Position numbers and translations under genes: made by a program. Below, piece after piece: positions 1 through 11,851 of a stretch of 41,349 nucleotides of DNA. The notes beneath the pieces are model-generated. The model worked only from the letters and a program-made list of their open reading frames with translations, was not told the origin of the DNA and did not search any database. Position 1 is the stretch's first letter, and each line of letters opens with the position of its first letter. Origin of the DNA: Neocallimastix lanati (nom. inval.) (taxonomy: Eukaryota > Neocallimastigomycota > Neocallimastigomycetes > Neocallimastigales > Neocallimastigaceae); the NCBI GenBank assembly GCA_016946835.1, contig JACVTC010000344.1, positions 1 to 41,349 on the forward strand, in the 5' to 3' direction.

Positions 1-437
1 TAAATTATTTAAATTATAATTAATTCATACATTGAGATATTATTATCAAATTTATTATAATTGTAATTATTCATACACTTAAATAATATTAGAAAATTTA
101 TTTAAATAATTATTATATGTACACTTATTAATATTATTAATTTTATTAGTTATTCATTTAATTATCAAGTTAATGTAAACATTAGTTTTATTTATTTTTA
201 CATTGTACATTTAAAAAACAATTAATAAGTTTCTGTATTTTTTATAATTCTGTATTCTAGTTTAAAGATAGTTTTATGTTAATAAGTTTAGATTAGATTT
301 TAAAAATAATATTTAGAAAAATAGAATAATTTAGATCATTCCGGTTATTATTGGTTTTTCCTTTTATTTGATGATCTAAATTAAAATTTAGGAAATCGAT
401 ATATTAAAGTTTTATCCAAATATAAAATAATATATTT

Positions 438-859
438 GGTTTTACTTAATATATGCGATGATCGATATGAATAGAATATCAATCGAAAACTTATCTAGTT
501 TTTTCTTCTAATCTTTTTCTAGATAAGATATTTTTTAAGATTAGAAAACCCTTTTTATTTAACCTTATTTCCATAAAAAATATAAATAAGGCTCTTGATT
601 TCCCTTTAAGAAATCAAGAGTTATTATTATAAAAATATAGTTATAATAATAGCAATTTTATATTTTAAACTTTAATAAATTAATAAAACATTTTATTCAA
701 AAACATATTTTTAAACCAAATATATCCAAATATTCCTTCTTTTACTTTTTATGTTGTTATTATAATTAATTTTATAATAAACTCTTTTTTAGGTAAAATT
801 TTTATTTTTATTTTATTCCTCAACTTAATGAATTAGTCATTAAGTTGAAGTTAATAATC
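438..859 (+). repeat. Direct repeat, copy 1 (partner 31503-31938)
   Basis: This stretch matches 31503-31938 in the same orientation with scattered substitutions and small indels. The matched part contains at least five consecutive stem-loops, and both copies keep the stems. The partners diverge just after the stem-loop at 821-847. Confidence 0.75.
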
Positions 860-2610
860 ATATTTAGTAATAGAACTTTGTATGATTATTACATTGTAAG
901 AAATTACTTATAAAATTAATTATAAATAATTTCTTAACTACAATTAACATTAATTATTGCTAATTAACATTAATTTGAGAAAATAAAATTAATATAATTA
1001 AATAAATATAAAATAATATAAATAAATAATTATACTTAACTTAAATATAAGATAGAGTTTATTATAGAAAGTTTATAATAAACAATAACACAAAAGGAAT
1101 AAAAGACACAAATATTTATAAATATGTTTTATTAAAAGGGTTTTGTTTTATTAATTAATTATTTTATTTGAATTATTATTTATTATAAAAATTCTAAAAT
1201 AATAACTCTTGATTTCTCGAAGAGAACTCAGAGAATCAAATATATATAAATTAATAATTAAATTATTGGTTAAAATAAATACAATAATTTAATGTATTAA
1301 ATTAATGTATTAAATAAGAAAGATGTTGAAATTATAACTGAATTGAAATCTCAATTTCAGTTATTTACATTTCAATAGTTAAAAAATATTATTTATTTAA
1401 TTATAAATAATATATATTTAAATAATTAATAATTAATATAAATTCTTATTTAATATTTAAAGAATTATCTTAGGCCTAATAATTCTGAGAATATTAGTAA
1501 ATAAGATTTATATTAATAATTTAAATTGATATAAAACAAATATGTGTAGCAACATATTTGTATATTTGAATATTTGTATATTCAGATATTAAATTTATAT
1601 CTTATTATTTATAATAATTTATATTATTATATATTTTATATTATTATTTATATTATATTATTTATATTTTGTATATATTATTTATATTCCTTATATATAT
1701 TTCTTAAATATTAAATTATACTTCTTATTTTAAATTATTAAAGTTTATAATTATTAAAGTATATATAATTAATATAATAGTTTATATTATTTATATATTA
1801 TTCATATTAAAATATTATTATTTATTATATATATTATATTTATATATATATTTATTTATAATAATTATATATTATTAATACTTTACAGTATAATTAATAT
1901 TAACTCTTATTCTTGTTTTTGTTTTTTCTTAGTAGAAATAATAATGTAATTATAAAATAAATATTAATAAAAATTATTAATAACTCAAATACACTTATTA
2001 AACCAGCTACAACATAAAGAATATCACATTACAATTATCTACATATGACGTCACATGTATTTATTTATATTATGTTTATATATATGTTTACATCATATAT
2101 ATTAACTACTATTTTTAATTATTCAAATTAATTATATAATTATAAATTAAATTTATTTAGTTATATTAAATATTTTAAACATATCGATATTGTTATTATC
2201 TTAATATTTTATTAATATTCATATTACTATATTATTAATATCTTATAATTAAATACTATTATTATGTAACTTACAAAGTATAAAAGAAAGATGTAAAAAT
2301 CTATCTTTTATGTTCTTTGTAAGGTTATTGTATTTACAATAATTATATACTAATAATTCAATAAATAAATATTTCATAAATCCTTCAAAGAAATTATTAT
2401 TTAAAATATTCTTAGATATTAAATGTTTAAATAACTTAACTATTTATCTTATATTATTTTAATTATATTATTATTAATTAATTATTGTTGGATTATTAAT
2501 ATATAATTCAACATATTAACCTAGTAACGTTATTAATCATAAAACTATTTCATATCTTAATTTTAACAAAAGATAGATAAATTTTATAATACATTTATCT
2601 AAATATCTTA

Positions 2611-3573
2611 TGTAAAATATTTAATAATTTGAATACGTATTTAAATGTAATGTAATGTAAATCATTGTGGATAAAAATGTTTTCCAAATTTTTAATATAA
2701 ATTTAAATGTATTCCAAATTATTAATTTAAATAATTTTCTCAAAAATGTATGACTAAATTATTTGGAGAATTTACGTAACAATTACTCAGTTGAATCACG
2801 AAACTTCATAAATTAAAAATAATTAGTCATTAATTAGTTAAATTAAGATAATTAAAGGAATATTGCCTTTTCCGTTTGTTTACAAAAACTTGCCGTTTTG
2901 TTACTTGTCTTTTAAATTATAGAAATTCTAAAAATAAAAATAGCAAGTTGTGGTTTAGTAAATTGGTTTTCACAACTTGGCAAAATTTAAATTAAATATA
3001 TGGATAGAATATATTTAATCATATAATTAATGAATTAAACTCTAAATTTTCTTCATAGAAAATTTTAGAAAAATTAGATAGTTTTAAATAGGATTTATAT
3101 TAAAATAATTCATAACATTTCATGTAATTTATTAAATAATGCAATTGATAATATAAAATAATATGTTTATGTAATTTATTAAAATTTATTTTGATTTAAA
3201 ACTTTATTTTGAAAAAGTATAAAAAGAGTTAATTTTTCAACTATTGAACGATAGTTGGAAAATCGTATAGAATAGGAAAATTTAAATTTTATTATTAGTT
3301 TCGTAACTATTATTAGGATAGTTACTTTCTTATAAAACAATTATATTATAGTTTGTAAAATCTTAACTGCTAGTGGGAACTCCGGAAAGGACCCTGCGTT
3401 ACCCAGTTAAGTGGTTGTTGAAAATTAGTTAATAAATAAAATAAATAAATAAAAGAAATTAAAAAAGAAAATAATTAATTAAATAATAGAGGTTTAAGAT
3501 ATAGTGTTATTAGTGTAGTAAAGTTAGTTTAGAATAGCCACAAACCTAGACTTGATAAGTATTTTATTTTACA
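2611..3573 (+). repeat. Inverted repeat of about 960 bp, copy 1 (partner 31967-32931)
   Basis: The reverse complement of this stretch appears at 31967-32931, about 28 kb away, with high identity by eye and nearly equal length. It holds several stem-loops and one GC-rich core (3362-3411). The copy stops 17 bp before the Gypsy-1 LTR. It is not flanked by recognisable transposase or terminal motifs. Confidence 0.8.
3362..3411. other. GC-rich conserved stem-loop core
   Basis: Within otherwise very AT-rich DNA, an 8-bp stem (CTTAACTG with CAGTTAAG) encloses a GC-rich interior that can form GGG/CCC and TCC/GGA pairs. The same sequence occurs inverted at 32129-32178 without visible change. I found no match to hammerhead or twister cores by eye. 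It could be an RNA element or a protein-binding site; the function is unknown. Confidence 0.5.
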
Positions 3574-3586
3574 TCTTACATACACA

Positions 3587-3590
3587 CTAA
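3587..3590. repeat. Target-site duplication ctaa, left of Gypsy-1 array
   Basis: ctaa directly before the left LTR matches ctaa directly after the right LTR (21157-21160). Ty3/gypsy integrases typically leave 4-6 bp duplications. A four-base match in AT-rich DNA is weak alone, but the position is exact. Confidence 0.65.
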
Positions 3591-4206
3591 TGATACGATA
3601 TTTTATTAAATACCGTATATGTTAGTTGGGCGTTTGTGCAAAAGGGAATTACTCCAAGAATATTATATTACAATAATTATATTTACTTTTTATTTATTTA
3701 TCTTTTATTATTTTATTTATTATATTTTATCATAAAAAAAAATACATGTTTTATTATTATTCCTTAAAAAAAAAGAAAATATTTATTTATAAATTATTTT
3801 CATAATTATATTTTTTACTAATTTTATAAATTTTATTTATCGAAACACTAAAATTAATTAATAAATATAAATATTCATAACTTTTTACTTATAACTATTA
3901 ATTCATATTGTTTAACATTATTTAAAAATTATTTTAATATTAACATCAATTTAATTAAACATTCAATCTCCGTTATAATTAATATAACTAATTTTACTAT
4001 ATTATCAACAATTCTTTTAATATTTTTAATATTATTATTTAATTTAATATTTTAATAATTAATAATAATAAATTATCTTTAATAATATATTAATAATATA
4101 TTTTAAGATTCATTATATAAAATTAATTTTTAATAAATATTTATATTAATAATTTTTCTAAATAATTTTTCTATTATTTTCTATTATTTTTACTGGACAT
4201 GCATCA
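3591..4206 (-). repeat. Gypsy-1 LTR 1 (3' LTR of copy A)
   Basis: Plus-strand ends are TGATACG...GCATCA, giving the TG...CA termini of LTRs. A near-perfect stem of about 11 bp with one mismatch sits inside the left terminus (about 3593-3617). The sequence appears identical to LTR 2 and LTR 3 over 616 bp. It is the outer left LTR, flanked by the target duplication. Confidence 0.92.
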
Positions 4207-4224
4207 AGATGCCCCCACTTAGCT

Positions 4225-4247
4225 TAGACTTCGTCCCTTGAAGTCTA
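4225..4247 (-). promoter_or_regulatory. Hairpin and GGGGGCATC motif next to the 3' LTR, copy A
   Basis: TAGACTTC (4225-4232) pairs with GAAGTCTA (4240-4247) around a 7-nt loop. On the sense strand it lies just upstream of GTGGGGGCATCT, which abuts the LTR in the polypurine-tract position. The same arrangement is in copy B (12700-12722). It may help 3' processing or plus-strand priming; that role is inferred. Confidence 0.45.
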
Positions 4248-4292
4248 TAAGCATATTAAAATATTTATTAAACTAATAATACTATTATATAT

Positions 4293-4376
4293 TTTATAAT
4301 ATTTTTTTATATTTTTTTTTTTTTATATTTTTTATATATATCAAATTTTTTTTTTTTTTTTTTATATATATATCAT

Positions 4377-4420
<44 letters not shown>
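4293..4420 (-). repeat. Long T tracts in the 3' UTR, copy A
   Basis: Several T runs end in one of about 40 bases. On the sense strand this is an encoded poly(A) directly after the pol stop region. Copy B has the same at about 12770-12900. It could reflect capture of a polyadenylated end or simple slippage. Confidence 0.6.
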
Positions 4421-4421
<1 letters not shown>

Positions 4422-4423
<2 letters not shown>

Positions 4424-7400
4424 TGATTATAATTTAGGAAATTACTAATATAATGGAATTACATTTTTAGATGAATGTTTCTCTCTGCAATTTCGTTCGT
4501 ATAAGGATCACATACTGTGACAGTATTAAATTGCTGTTTAACTATTTTTAATGGTCCGATATAATAAGGGTCTAGTTTCCTTCGATTGAAATTTCTAACT
4601 AAAACTAGGTCTCCTAGTTTGAATTCACTTCTTAATCTTTTAATCTGTCTTCTCCTATCTTTCCATAATTCATTTGCAGTTTCAATATTTTTTGATTGCT
4701 TCAGAAATCCAATTATGGTGATTAATAAATTTTCGAACAAAATATTCTTCTTCTGATTCTTCAGGAAATCTTTTGTCAATATTAATTGCTAATTCAAATG
4801 GTTGGTAAGTCTTTCCTACCATAGAGTAATTCGAAACTAACTAAATTTAGTAACTTCATTTTTTGTTGTTCTTAAAGCCCAAAGTGCACTAGGTAAAATA
4901 TCATCCCATTCTTGATTTTGTTTACTTAATTCTTTAAATTGCTTTTAGGAAGAATTCTAATATATTTGACCTATTTCTCTATTCCTGTTTTCAACTTCTC
5001 CGTTAGAAGCAGGATGATAAGTACTAATATAATGTACATAGACATCATTTAAATCTAGGAAGCTTTTGTTTTATCAGATATGAATTGCTGGCCATTATCA
5101 GTAATTAATATCTCTGGAATCCCGTGTCTTGAAAATATATTATTTAAAAATCTAATGACATCTTCTGATTCTGTTTTGGCTAATGCTTCAGCTTCCACCC
5201 ATTTTGTTAAATAATCTACAAGTACTATTATATATTTATTACCTCTGAAAGATTCGTATAAGGGTCCAACTAAATCCAATCCTACCCGAGTAAAAGGTAG
5301 ACCTGGGGGTGTAGCTAAATCTTCTGTAAATACATTCGGTGGTTGTGGTTTACATAATTGACATACATGACAAGATTTAATAAATAATCTGATATCCTTA
5401 TTCATTCCTATCCAATAATAGTTCCTTTTCAAACGATGGTAGGTTTTAAAGTTACCTTCATGTCCTAAAACAATGAGCTTTACTATAAGTTCCCATTTTT
5501 CATTATCATTAAATATTACTTTTCTTAATTCATTATTATCTTTATAATACTGAACTCCATCAATTAATACAAATTTCTGGTTTATTATTTTTTTATAGAA
5601 ATCATTTAGTATTTCAGTACTATCATCAATATCATTATTATTAGTATTAACATGATTAATATTATTATTATTATTATCATTATTATTAAAACTATGTTTA
5701 TTATTTTCTTCAGTTTGAAATACCCATATAATTCACATTCAATTTATTTTCCACTCCATTATTTTCACTATTATTATTATGTAATTTATTATTAAACTTA
5801 TTAATGTTATTTACATTATTTTTAATTTCCTCATATTCCATTTGTAATTTTCATTATTACTATTGATCTTAATTTCATCCACTAACTCTTTTATTTTATT
5901 AATTTTAGTATTTTTCTTATTTCTAATTTCTTCATTATTTTTATTTCACAATTTTGAATTTCATTATTTATAACTTGGTTGAATACATCTTTATTATAAT
6001 TTTTTATATTATTTCCTTTTATTTTTATTTTTTATATGTTTATCATCATTTTTTATATTTTTTGATTATATATTTTTCATTGTTAGAATGTAATCTAGAT
6101 AGTGCATCAGCAACTACATTCCTCCTCCCCTCTTCATATAACACTTTAACTTTTAAAATACTGAACTCAGTTATCCATTTGACATGCCTTGCTGAAGAAG
6201 GTTCTTTATTTTTAAATATGTAAACTAAAGGCTTATGATCGGTATAAAGAATTGTCTCAAAACTATTCCAGTGAGAAAAGGTTTAAATTTCATGACACAG
6301 TAAAATGCGGCAAGCCCCTCAAGTTCTGTAATGCTATAATTGATTTCAGAATTGGAAAGTGTCCTACTTTCATAATATAATGGCTTCTCAATGTTGTCAT
6401 CGTCTAACTGAAGTAGTACCCCGCCAATTCCTGATTTAGATGCATCTGAACGAACGATAAATGGTTTATCAAAATTTGGAGGTGACAATATAGGGTGCAT
6501 TAATAAGACGAATTTTAAAAATTCAAATGCATTATTAGATTCGGTAGACCAAACAAAAGGAACATTCTTTTTTGTTAAATCATATAAAGGTTTAGCAATT
6601 TGGGCAAAATGGCTAATGAATTTCCGGTAATATCCAATTGCCCCTAAGAAAGAACGTAACTGTTTTAAATTAGAAGGAGGTAACCAATTAGCAATAACTT
6701 TTATTTTAGAATTCATAGGTTTTATACCCTTAGTAGAAAGAGTATGACCAAGGAGCTCAACTTCTTCTTTAAAGAAATCACATTTTTCAAAATTCACTTT
6801 TAATCCATTATTAGCAAGAATGAGGAATACTTTTTCTAGGTCTTTGATGTGTTGATCTAATGAAGGAGAATAAATAACTAAGTCATCTATGTAAATAAAA
6901 ACACATACTCCGATTAAATCAAAAAATATTCTGTTCATCTCCCTTTGAAAAGTAGCGGGAGCGTTGCATAGTCCAAAAGGCATAACTTCAAAATTAAAGT
7001 TTCCGTAAATGGTCGTAAAGCAAGTGATATCTTTATCATCAGAATGCATAGGAATCTGATGGTACCCTGAGAAGAGATCAATAGTAGACAAAATAGAAAT
7101 ATCACCGCTAACATAGTAAAGTATATCATCTATTAAAGGAAGTGCATAAGCGTCCTTTAATGTACAATTATTAATCTTCCTGTAGTCAACACACATTCTC
7201 ACTTGACCATTCTTTTTCGGTACCAGTACTACAGGAGAAGACCAAGGAGAACTAGAAGGGACAATTAAGTTATTATTTATAAGTTTAATTAATTCCTTTT
7301 TAAGTGCATCAGCTTGCACTTTTGAAATACGGTAGGCCCTCTGTTTAATAAGTGTTGTTCCTGGTATTAAATTAATTCTATGAGGATATAGCTTTGACGA

Positions 7401-9699
7401 ACCCAAATCGTCAGTTTTCAGTGCAAGAACACTAATATAATTTAAAAATAATTTTTCTACATCAGCTTTCAAATTTTCTGGTAATTTTTTTACAATAGAG
7501 TGAATCATTTCCAGTTTAGATATTGTGTCGTCTGTGCAAACCTCGTTTTCATTATGTAGTACTTCATTAGTTATTAATAAAAGAGATGGAATCAATTGTG
7601 TTGTAATATCAACCGTTTTATTCTTATATTCTTTCCTTTCAATATTTCTATCTACTAATTTATAATTACTATTTAATTTGTTATTGCCGTTTTGATCAGA
7701 ATCGATTTTTGATGGAAGTTTAGAATGTAGTATGGGATTTATATTGTTTGTAACTTTAGAATTAATTTTATGATCATTTATTTTATAATTGTCAATTTTA
7801 TCATCATTCTTATTATTATTCGTTTTTATTTTGATATTATTTTCTTTATCGATGTCGACACTATTAAAGAAAGGTAATTTTACATTAAAATTATTTATGT
7901 TAATATTAGGTAACTCTGATTTAGCATATGTAAAAAGTATATTATTATTATCATTATTATTATCATTGTCACTCCAACTAGTTTCAGAATCCTCATCATT
8001 CTCTTCAGAAGAATTATTATTTATATTATTCTCCTTATTCATATTATTTTCTTCGTCATTAATTCTATTTGTACTTTCAGAAGGACTCAAGCTAACATCA
8101 TAAAATAAAGAAGCTAATTCTATAGGATTATTATTTTCATCAATATGATATAAGGTATCATTAACTAAATTTATATCAAATCTATTTCGTTTAAGTGTGT
8201 CAATACCTATTAATATATCAAAGATATCATCCTTATCAATTTTCCTAAAGTAATCGATAAAAGTGTAATTTCCAATAGATATTTTTAGTTCATAAATATC
8301 TGAACAAGTTGAATTGTTGGAATATACTTGAAAAATTTTTTCGGATATTCTCCCAATAGGATTTTTATTAATTTTAAATTTTTTTAAAGCCGTAGTGGTA
8401 ATCAAATTAACGCTAGCACACGAGTCCAAGAAAATTTCAGCTGGTTTCTTATCCACAGTGCCTTTAACTTTAATCACTTTATGTTGGCTTATAATTGTCA
8501 TTACATTTATTAAAGATGTATTCAAATTTTTCTTTATTTTCTCTTTTCCTTCGGTTAATTTTAATGCTTTTGTAAATTCTGACCTGAACTTTGGAAACAG
8601 GTCTAACAAATATACTAACTTCGTTATGACTTCGGTTGATGCTACTTCCTTGATAAAGTCCTTAATTTTAAATTCATTAAAATCTTCCATCATTTTTATG
8701 TGTTTCTCTGGCTTGGAATAACTTTTAACATTGATGGGTATATCATCTTTGTTACTGCTCAGTATTTCATTTATTTTATTCAATTTATTCGCTTTTTTTA
8801 CATTTCTAATATTTGGTTGATTGATATAAGAAAGATCCAAATATTCTAATTTATTTGTATTATTATTAGTTATTGTTTGATTAGTTGGTGGTTGTGAATC
8901 CTCAAAAATTTCAATAGATTCATTGAAAGTAACATTTTTATGATCTTTATTTTCTTTAAATTCTTTACCTTCTTCTTTTTCTGTTGATAGTTTGACATTC
9001 GTTCCTCCCTCATCTATTATCATATCAGGTGTTCCTGTAGTTGCTAATTTATTAACGTTTAATTTTCTTTTCATAATAGTATTTTTCTTCATAGCATTTG
9101 TAATAATTGGAACTGGATTATCTATAAGCTTTTTCTTTATTTCTTTGGTATATGGGGAGATTTTTATTGAATTATTTTTACCTTTCTTTTGGGCAACAGC
9201 GATAATTTCCTCATTATGGTAATTATCAAAATTATTATAAATATTATTTGAATTAGGTTCATTATTAATTTTCTTTTCATTATCATTTATAGAAATTCTA
9301 TTTAAATCAATTTCATTGTTACTTTGATCATCATTATTATTTTTATAAGTATTATTTATATTAACATCATTGTTAACTTGTTTATTAATAGTGTCATTTT
9401 CATAGATGTTGTTATGATTACTATTATTTAATTTATAACCGTTACTAGTATTCTTACTAAGATATTCTATATTATTTAAGTTATTATTATTATTATTATT
9501 GGAATAAATATTATCAATACTTGTATGATTATCATCAAATAAACTGTTTGTATAATTTATTTTATTATTCTTATTTAAATAATTATTGTTTATATCATAA
9601 TTATGTGAATTATCATTATAAGGATATCCATTATTTATTACATCATTATTTGAAGTTGCACTAGCATTATATGAATTATTATTATTATTATTATTATGT

Positions 9700-9730
<31 letters not shown>

Positions 9731-9773
9731 AATTATTATCATTAGTATTATTATAATTATTTTTTATTTTCAT
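4422..9773 (-). pseudogene. pol: Gypsy-1 copy A pol, broken by indels
   Basis: The reading frame is open from 9773 down to 6225 (1182 aa: protease, reverse transcriptase, most of RNase H), then shifts. Fragments at 5055-5432 (integrase zinc finger and first two catalytic Asp) and 4459-4779 (C-terminal GPY/F part) remain in other frames. Compared with the intact copy B, about 20 differences lie between 4430 and 6516, nearly all 1-bp insertions or deletions and many in homopolymers. Two of them, near 6490-6517, compensate and garble about 7 residues. From 6520 to 12681 the two copies look identical apart from one T-tract base. This may be true decay or uncorrected long-read consensus error. As written, it cannot encode integrase. 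Confidence 0.85.
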
Positions 9774-9869
9774 AGTATTATTATTTAACTTGGGAGAGTA
9801 TGTTAAATTTACATATTCTTCATTAATACTATTATTTTTATTATAAGTTTGAAGTTTGGTTTGGTTAAC

Positions 9870-9902
9870 GGGAGTTGTCCTTCTCCCATTATTTAGTTTA
9901 AA
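9870..9902 (-). promoter_or_regulatory. -1 ribosomal frameshift signal, Gypsy-1 copy A
   Basis: On the sense strand, U UUA AAC (9902-9896) is in the zero frame, directly before the gag stop UAA. After eight nt come GGGAG, an 8-nt loop and CUCCC (9887-9870), extendable to 9 bp with one G-U pair. The -1 frame from the final C is open for 41 codons to the first Met of pol (9773). This is the classical slippery-heptamer-plus-stem layout of -1 programmed frameshifting. Confidence 0.85.
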
Positions 9903-11197
9903 TTATTAAAGCTATCTCCATTATTATTATTATTATTTACATTAGCTTTGAAATTACTATTAATATTTGAACTAGTAGTATTAATATCCTGATTTATTCC
10001 ATTAGAATTTCTATTAAAATTATTATTTCCAGTGGGAATATTATTCTCATTAAAATTATTATTATTTCTATTAGCAATATTATTTCCAGTAAATTTATTA
10101 TTTTTATTAAAGTAATAATTACTACCATTAAAAGAATTATTGTAGCCATTTTTATTACTATTATTATAATAATTGTTATATTTATTACTATTATTATTAT
10201 AATCAAAATTATTATTATAATTATTACCCATATCATTATTATTCACATTATAAAGATTATTATTTCTATTACTACCATTATTTTTATTATTAGGACATTC
10301 ATAAGCTTTATGTCCTACTTGCTTACATGAGTAACACATAACTGATTTTCTAGCTTTTGGTTCGTAGTTATTATAGAATCTTCTTGTATCATAAGTATTA
10401 TTTTGTTGAATTTGTTCTACTCCGTGATAATAATTATTATTATTATTAAAACTTTTATTTTTATTGTTACTATATCTACCTGGTGTAAACATTCTATTAT
10501 TGGTGGAGTTTTCATTTATATAACCCATAACATATGATGACGCTTGATATGAATTATCTAAATTATTTCCATGTTCTCTTAAGCTCCTATAAATTGGATG
10601 ATTTAATAAATTGTTATTATTTTTATTTATGTTGTTTTGATATACCATAACATTCTGAGAATTTTTGTTTGTTATAGTTCGTACTTCAGCTTTTTCTGCA
10701 CGTTCTGCTACTTCGAACGCTTCTGTTAATGTTTTACAGTTGGCCAAAATTACTTGAGAATGTACATATACCCTATCATGTATAGCATTTAAATAATCAT
10801 CGACACATATTAATTTTTTATATTCCAAGTCAAGTCGATGATAAAGAGTTAAATAATTATAATTAAATCCTTTAATTGTTTCATTTCTTTTTATTTTTAA
10901 GGCCTTTAAAATTGAACACTTATCATTTTGAGTAATTTCTAAATAATCTTCAATGGCTCTCTGGATTTCTTTATATGAGGGAAACCTTTTAACATTATTT
11001 CTTGTAGTACATAAAGATTTTAAAAGGTTTTTTATGTCAGCCTCTACTGCGTTCTTTACCCAAATAAAAATTCTGTTTGGTTCCTCAATGTTGTAAATTT
11101 CCATAACATTTTTGAAATCTTCTATCCAAGAATCTATGTCCTTACCATAATTTGCTAAGTATGGTAAGTCTCTTCTAATTTTCGAAGCGTCCGCCAT
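9893..11197 (-). CDS. gag: Gypsy-1 copy A Gag (capsid and CCHC nucleocapsid)
   Basis: 434 aa, identical to copy B Gag. The N-terminal two fifths is a helical capsid-like region (DSWIEDF, then the block RFPSYKEIQRAIEDY to AERAEKAEVR) similar to retrotransposon gag domains. A zinc knuckle C288-X2-C291-X4-H296-X4-C301 follows, then an Asn-rich tail of about 130 residues. It packages element RNA into virus-like particles in the cytoplasm. The first ATG after the leader was taken as the start. The stop overlaps a -1 frameshift signal (9896-9902) leading into pol. With pol broken downstream, this copy could still supply Gag. Confidence 0.9.
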   Translation of the reverse strand: MADASKIRRDLPYLANYGKDIDSWIEDFKNVMEIYNIEEPNRIFIWVKNAVEADIKNLLKSLCTTRNNVKRFPSYKEIQRAIEDYLEITQNDKCSILKALKIKRNETIKGFNYNYLTLYHRLDLEYKKLICVDDYLNAIHDRVYVHSQVILANCKTLTEAFEVAERAEKAEVRTITNKNSQNVMVYQNNINKNNNNLLNHPIYRSLREHGNNLDNSYQASSYVMGYINENSTNNRMFTPGRYSNNKNKSFNNNNNYYHGVEQIQQNNTYDTRRFYNNYEPKARKSVMCYSCKQVGHKAYECPNNKNNGSNRNNNLYNVNNNDMGNNYNNNFDYNNNSNKYNNYYNNSNKNGYNNSFNGSNYYFNKNNKFTGNNIANRNNNNFNENNIPTGNNNFNRNSNGINQDINTTSSNINSNFKANVNNNNNNGDSFNNLN

Positions 11198-11251
11198 TTA
11201 TCTAATTATTATTTTAATTTGAAATTATATTCTTATATACTTTTACGAGTA

Positions 11252-11283
11252 TAATAATATTATTTTTATTATTGTTATTATTA

Positions 11284-11329
<46 letters not shown>
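11252..11329. repeat. TTA trinucleotide microsatellite in the Gypsy-1 leader, copy A
   Basis: Uninterrupted and slightly interrupted TTA repeats upstream of gag; the same in copy B at about 19726-19803. Probably untranslated. Confidence 0.8.
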
Positions 11330-11330
<1 letters not shown>

Positions 11331-11407
11331 TCTTATTTTATATACTATTACTAAAATATTACTATTATTAAAATATTATTTATTATTATTAATTATTAAT
11401 TCACTAT

Positions 11408-11591
11408 TACTAAAATATTATTTATTATTATTAATTATTACTTAATTCACTATTACTAAAATATTATTTATTATTATTAATTATTACTTAATTCACTATT
11501 ACTAAAATATCATTTATTATTATTAATTATTACTTAATTCACCATTACTAAAATATTATTTATTATTATTATTAAAATATTATCTATTATT
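11408..11591. repeat. 46-bp tandem repeat in the Gypsy-1 leader, copy A
   Basis: Four units start at 11408, 11454, 11500 and 11546 with an exact 46-bp period and few substitutions. They lie between the primer-binding site and gag. Copy B has them at 19882-20065. Function unknown. Confidence 0.85.
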
Positions 11592-11698
11592 TTTTTTTTT
11601 TTTCTAAATATTATCACATATACTATTAATAAAATATTATTTAATATTAATTTTTATACTAAACTATTACTACTTTTTATTATAATATCATTTCTTAA

Positions 11699-11851
11699 TT
11701 AAAGGTTTATTCGTTTTTATACTGGTCCGAATTCCCAGTTGTCTTTAATTACTAATAAAGATGATAATAAAAAAAAATTAACTATACTAATAATAATAAT
11801 TAAAGACTTATTCGTTTTTATTCTGGTTCGAACTCCCAGTTACCTTTAATT
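11699..11851 (-). repeat. Paired hairpin repeats in the Gypsy-1 leader, copy A
   Basis: Two related units of about 52 bp (11699-11750 and 11800-11851) each have outer TAAAG/CTTTA arms and an inner CTGG/CCAG stem with a 9-nt loop (11721-11739 and 11823-11839). Paired stem-loops in a retroelement leader could serve RNA dimerisation or packaging; this is inference. Confidence 0.5.

Larger units (their letters stand above)
1..3590. repeat. Non-coding block of successive stem-loops (left block)
   Basis: I see no coding region here. Much of the block is short inverted repeats laid end to end. Clear stems, as left arm and right arm: 490-498 with 519-527; 563-570 with 584-591; 592-602 with 610-620 (11 bp perfect); 821-831 with 837-847 (11 bp perfect, 5-nt loop); 1536-1545 with 1552-1561; 2944-2952 with 2971-2979; 2991-3001 with 3009-3019 (11 bp, loop GGATAGA); 3233-3244 with 3251-3262; 3303-3310 with 3318-3325; 3362-3369 with 3404-3411. 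Two parts recur near the right end of the window: 438-859 as a direct repeat and 2611-3573 as an inverted repeat. The block ends at the left LTR of the Gypsy-1 array. I do not recognise a repeat family. Confidence 0.7.

Noticed and set aside
3362-3411. Self-cleaving ribozyme in the GC-rich core
   Set aside because: No hammerhead core (CUGANGA with GAAA) or twister-like core is visible; kept only as an unassigned structured element.
7789-9222. Three plus-strand ORFs of 76-108 aa opposite Gypsy-1 pol (and their duplicates at 16263-17696)
   Set aside because: Shadow frames antisense to the Asn-rich and protease region of pol.
9994-10236. 80-aa Ile-rich minus-strand ORF inside gag (also 18468-18710)
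   Set aside because: Alternative frame of the Asn-codon repeats in gag.
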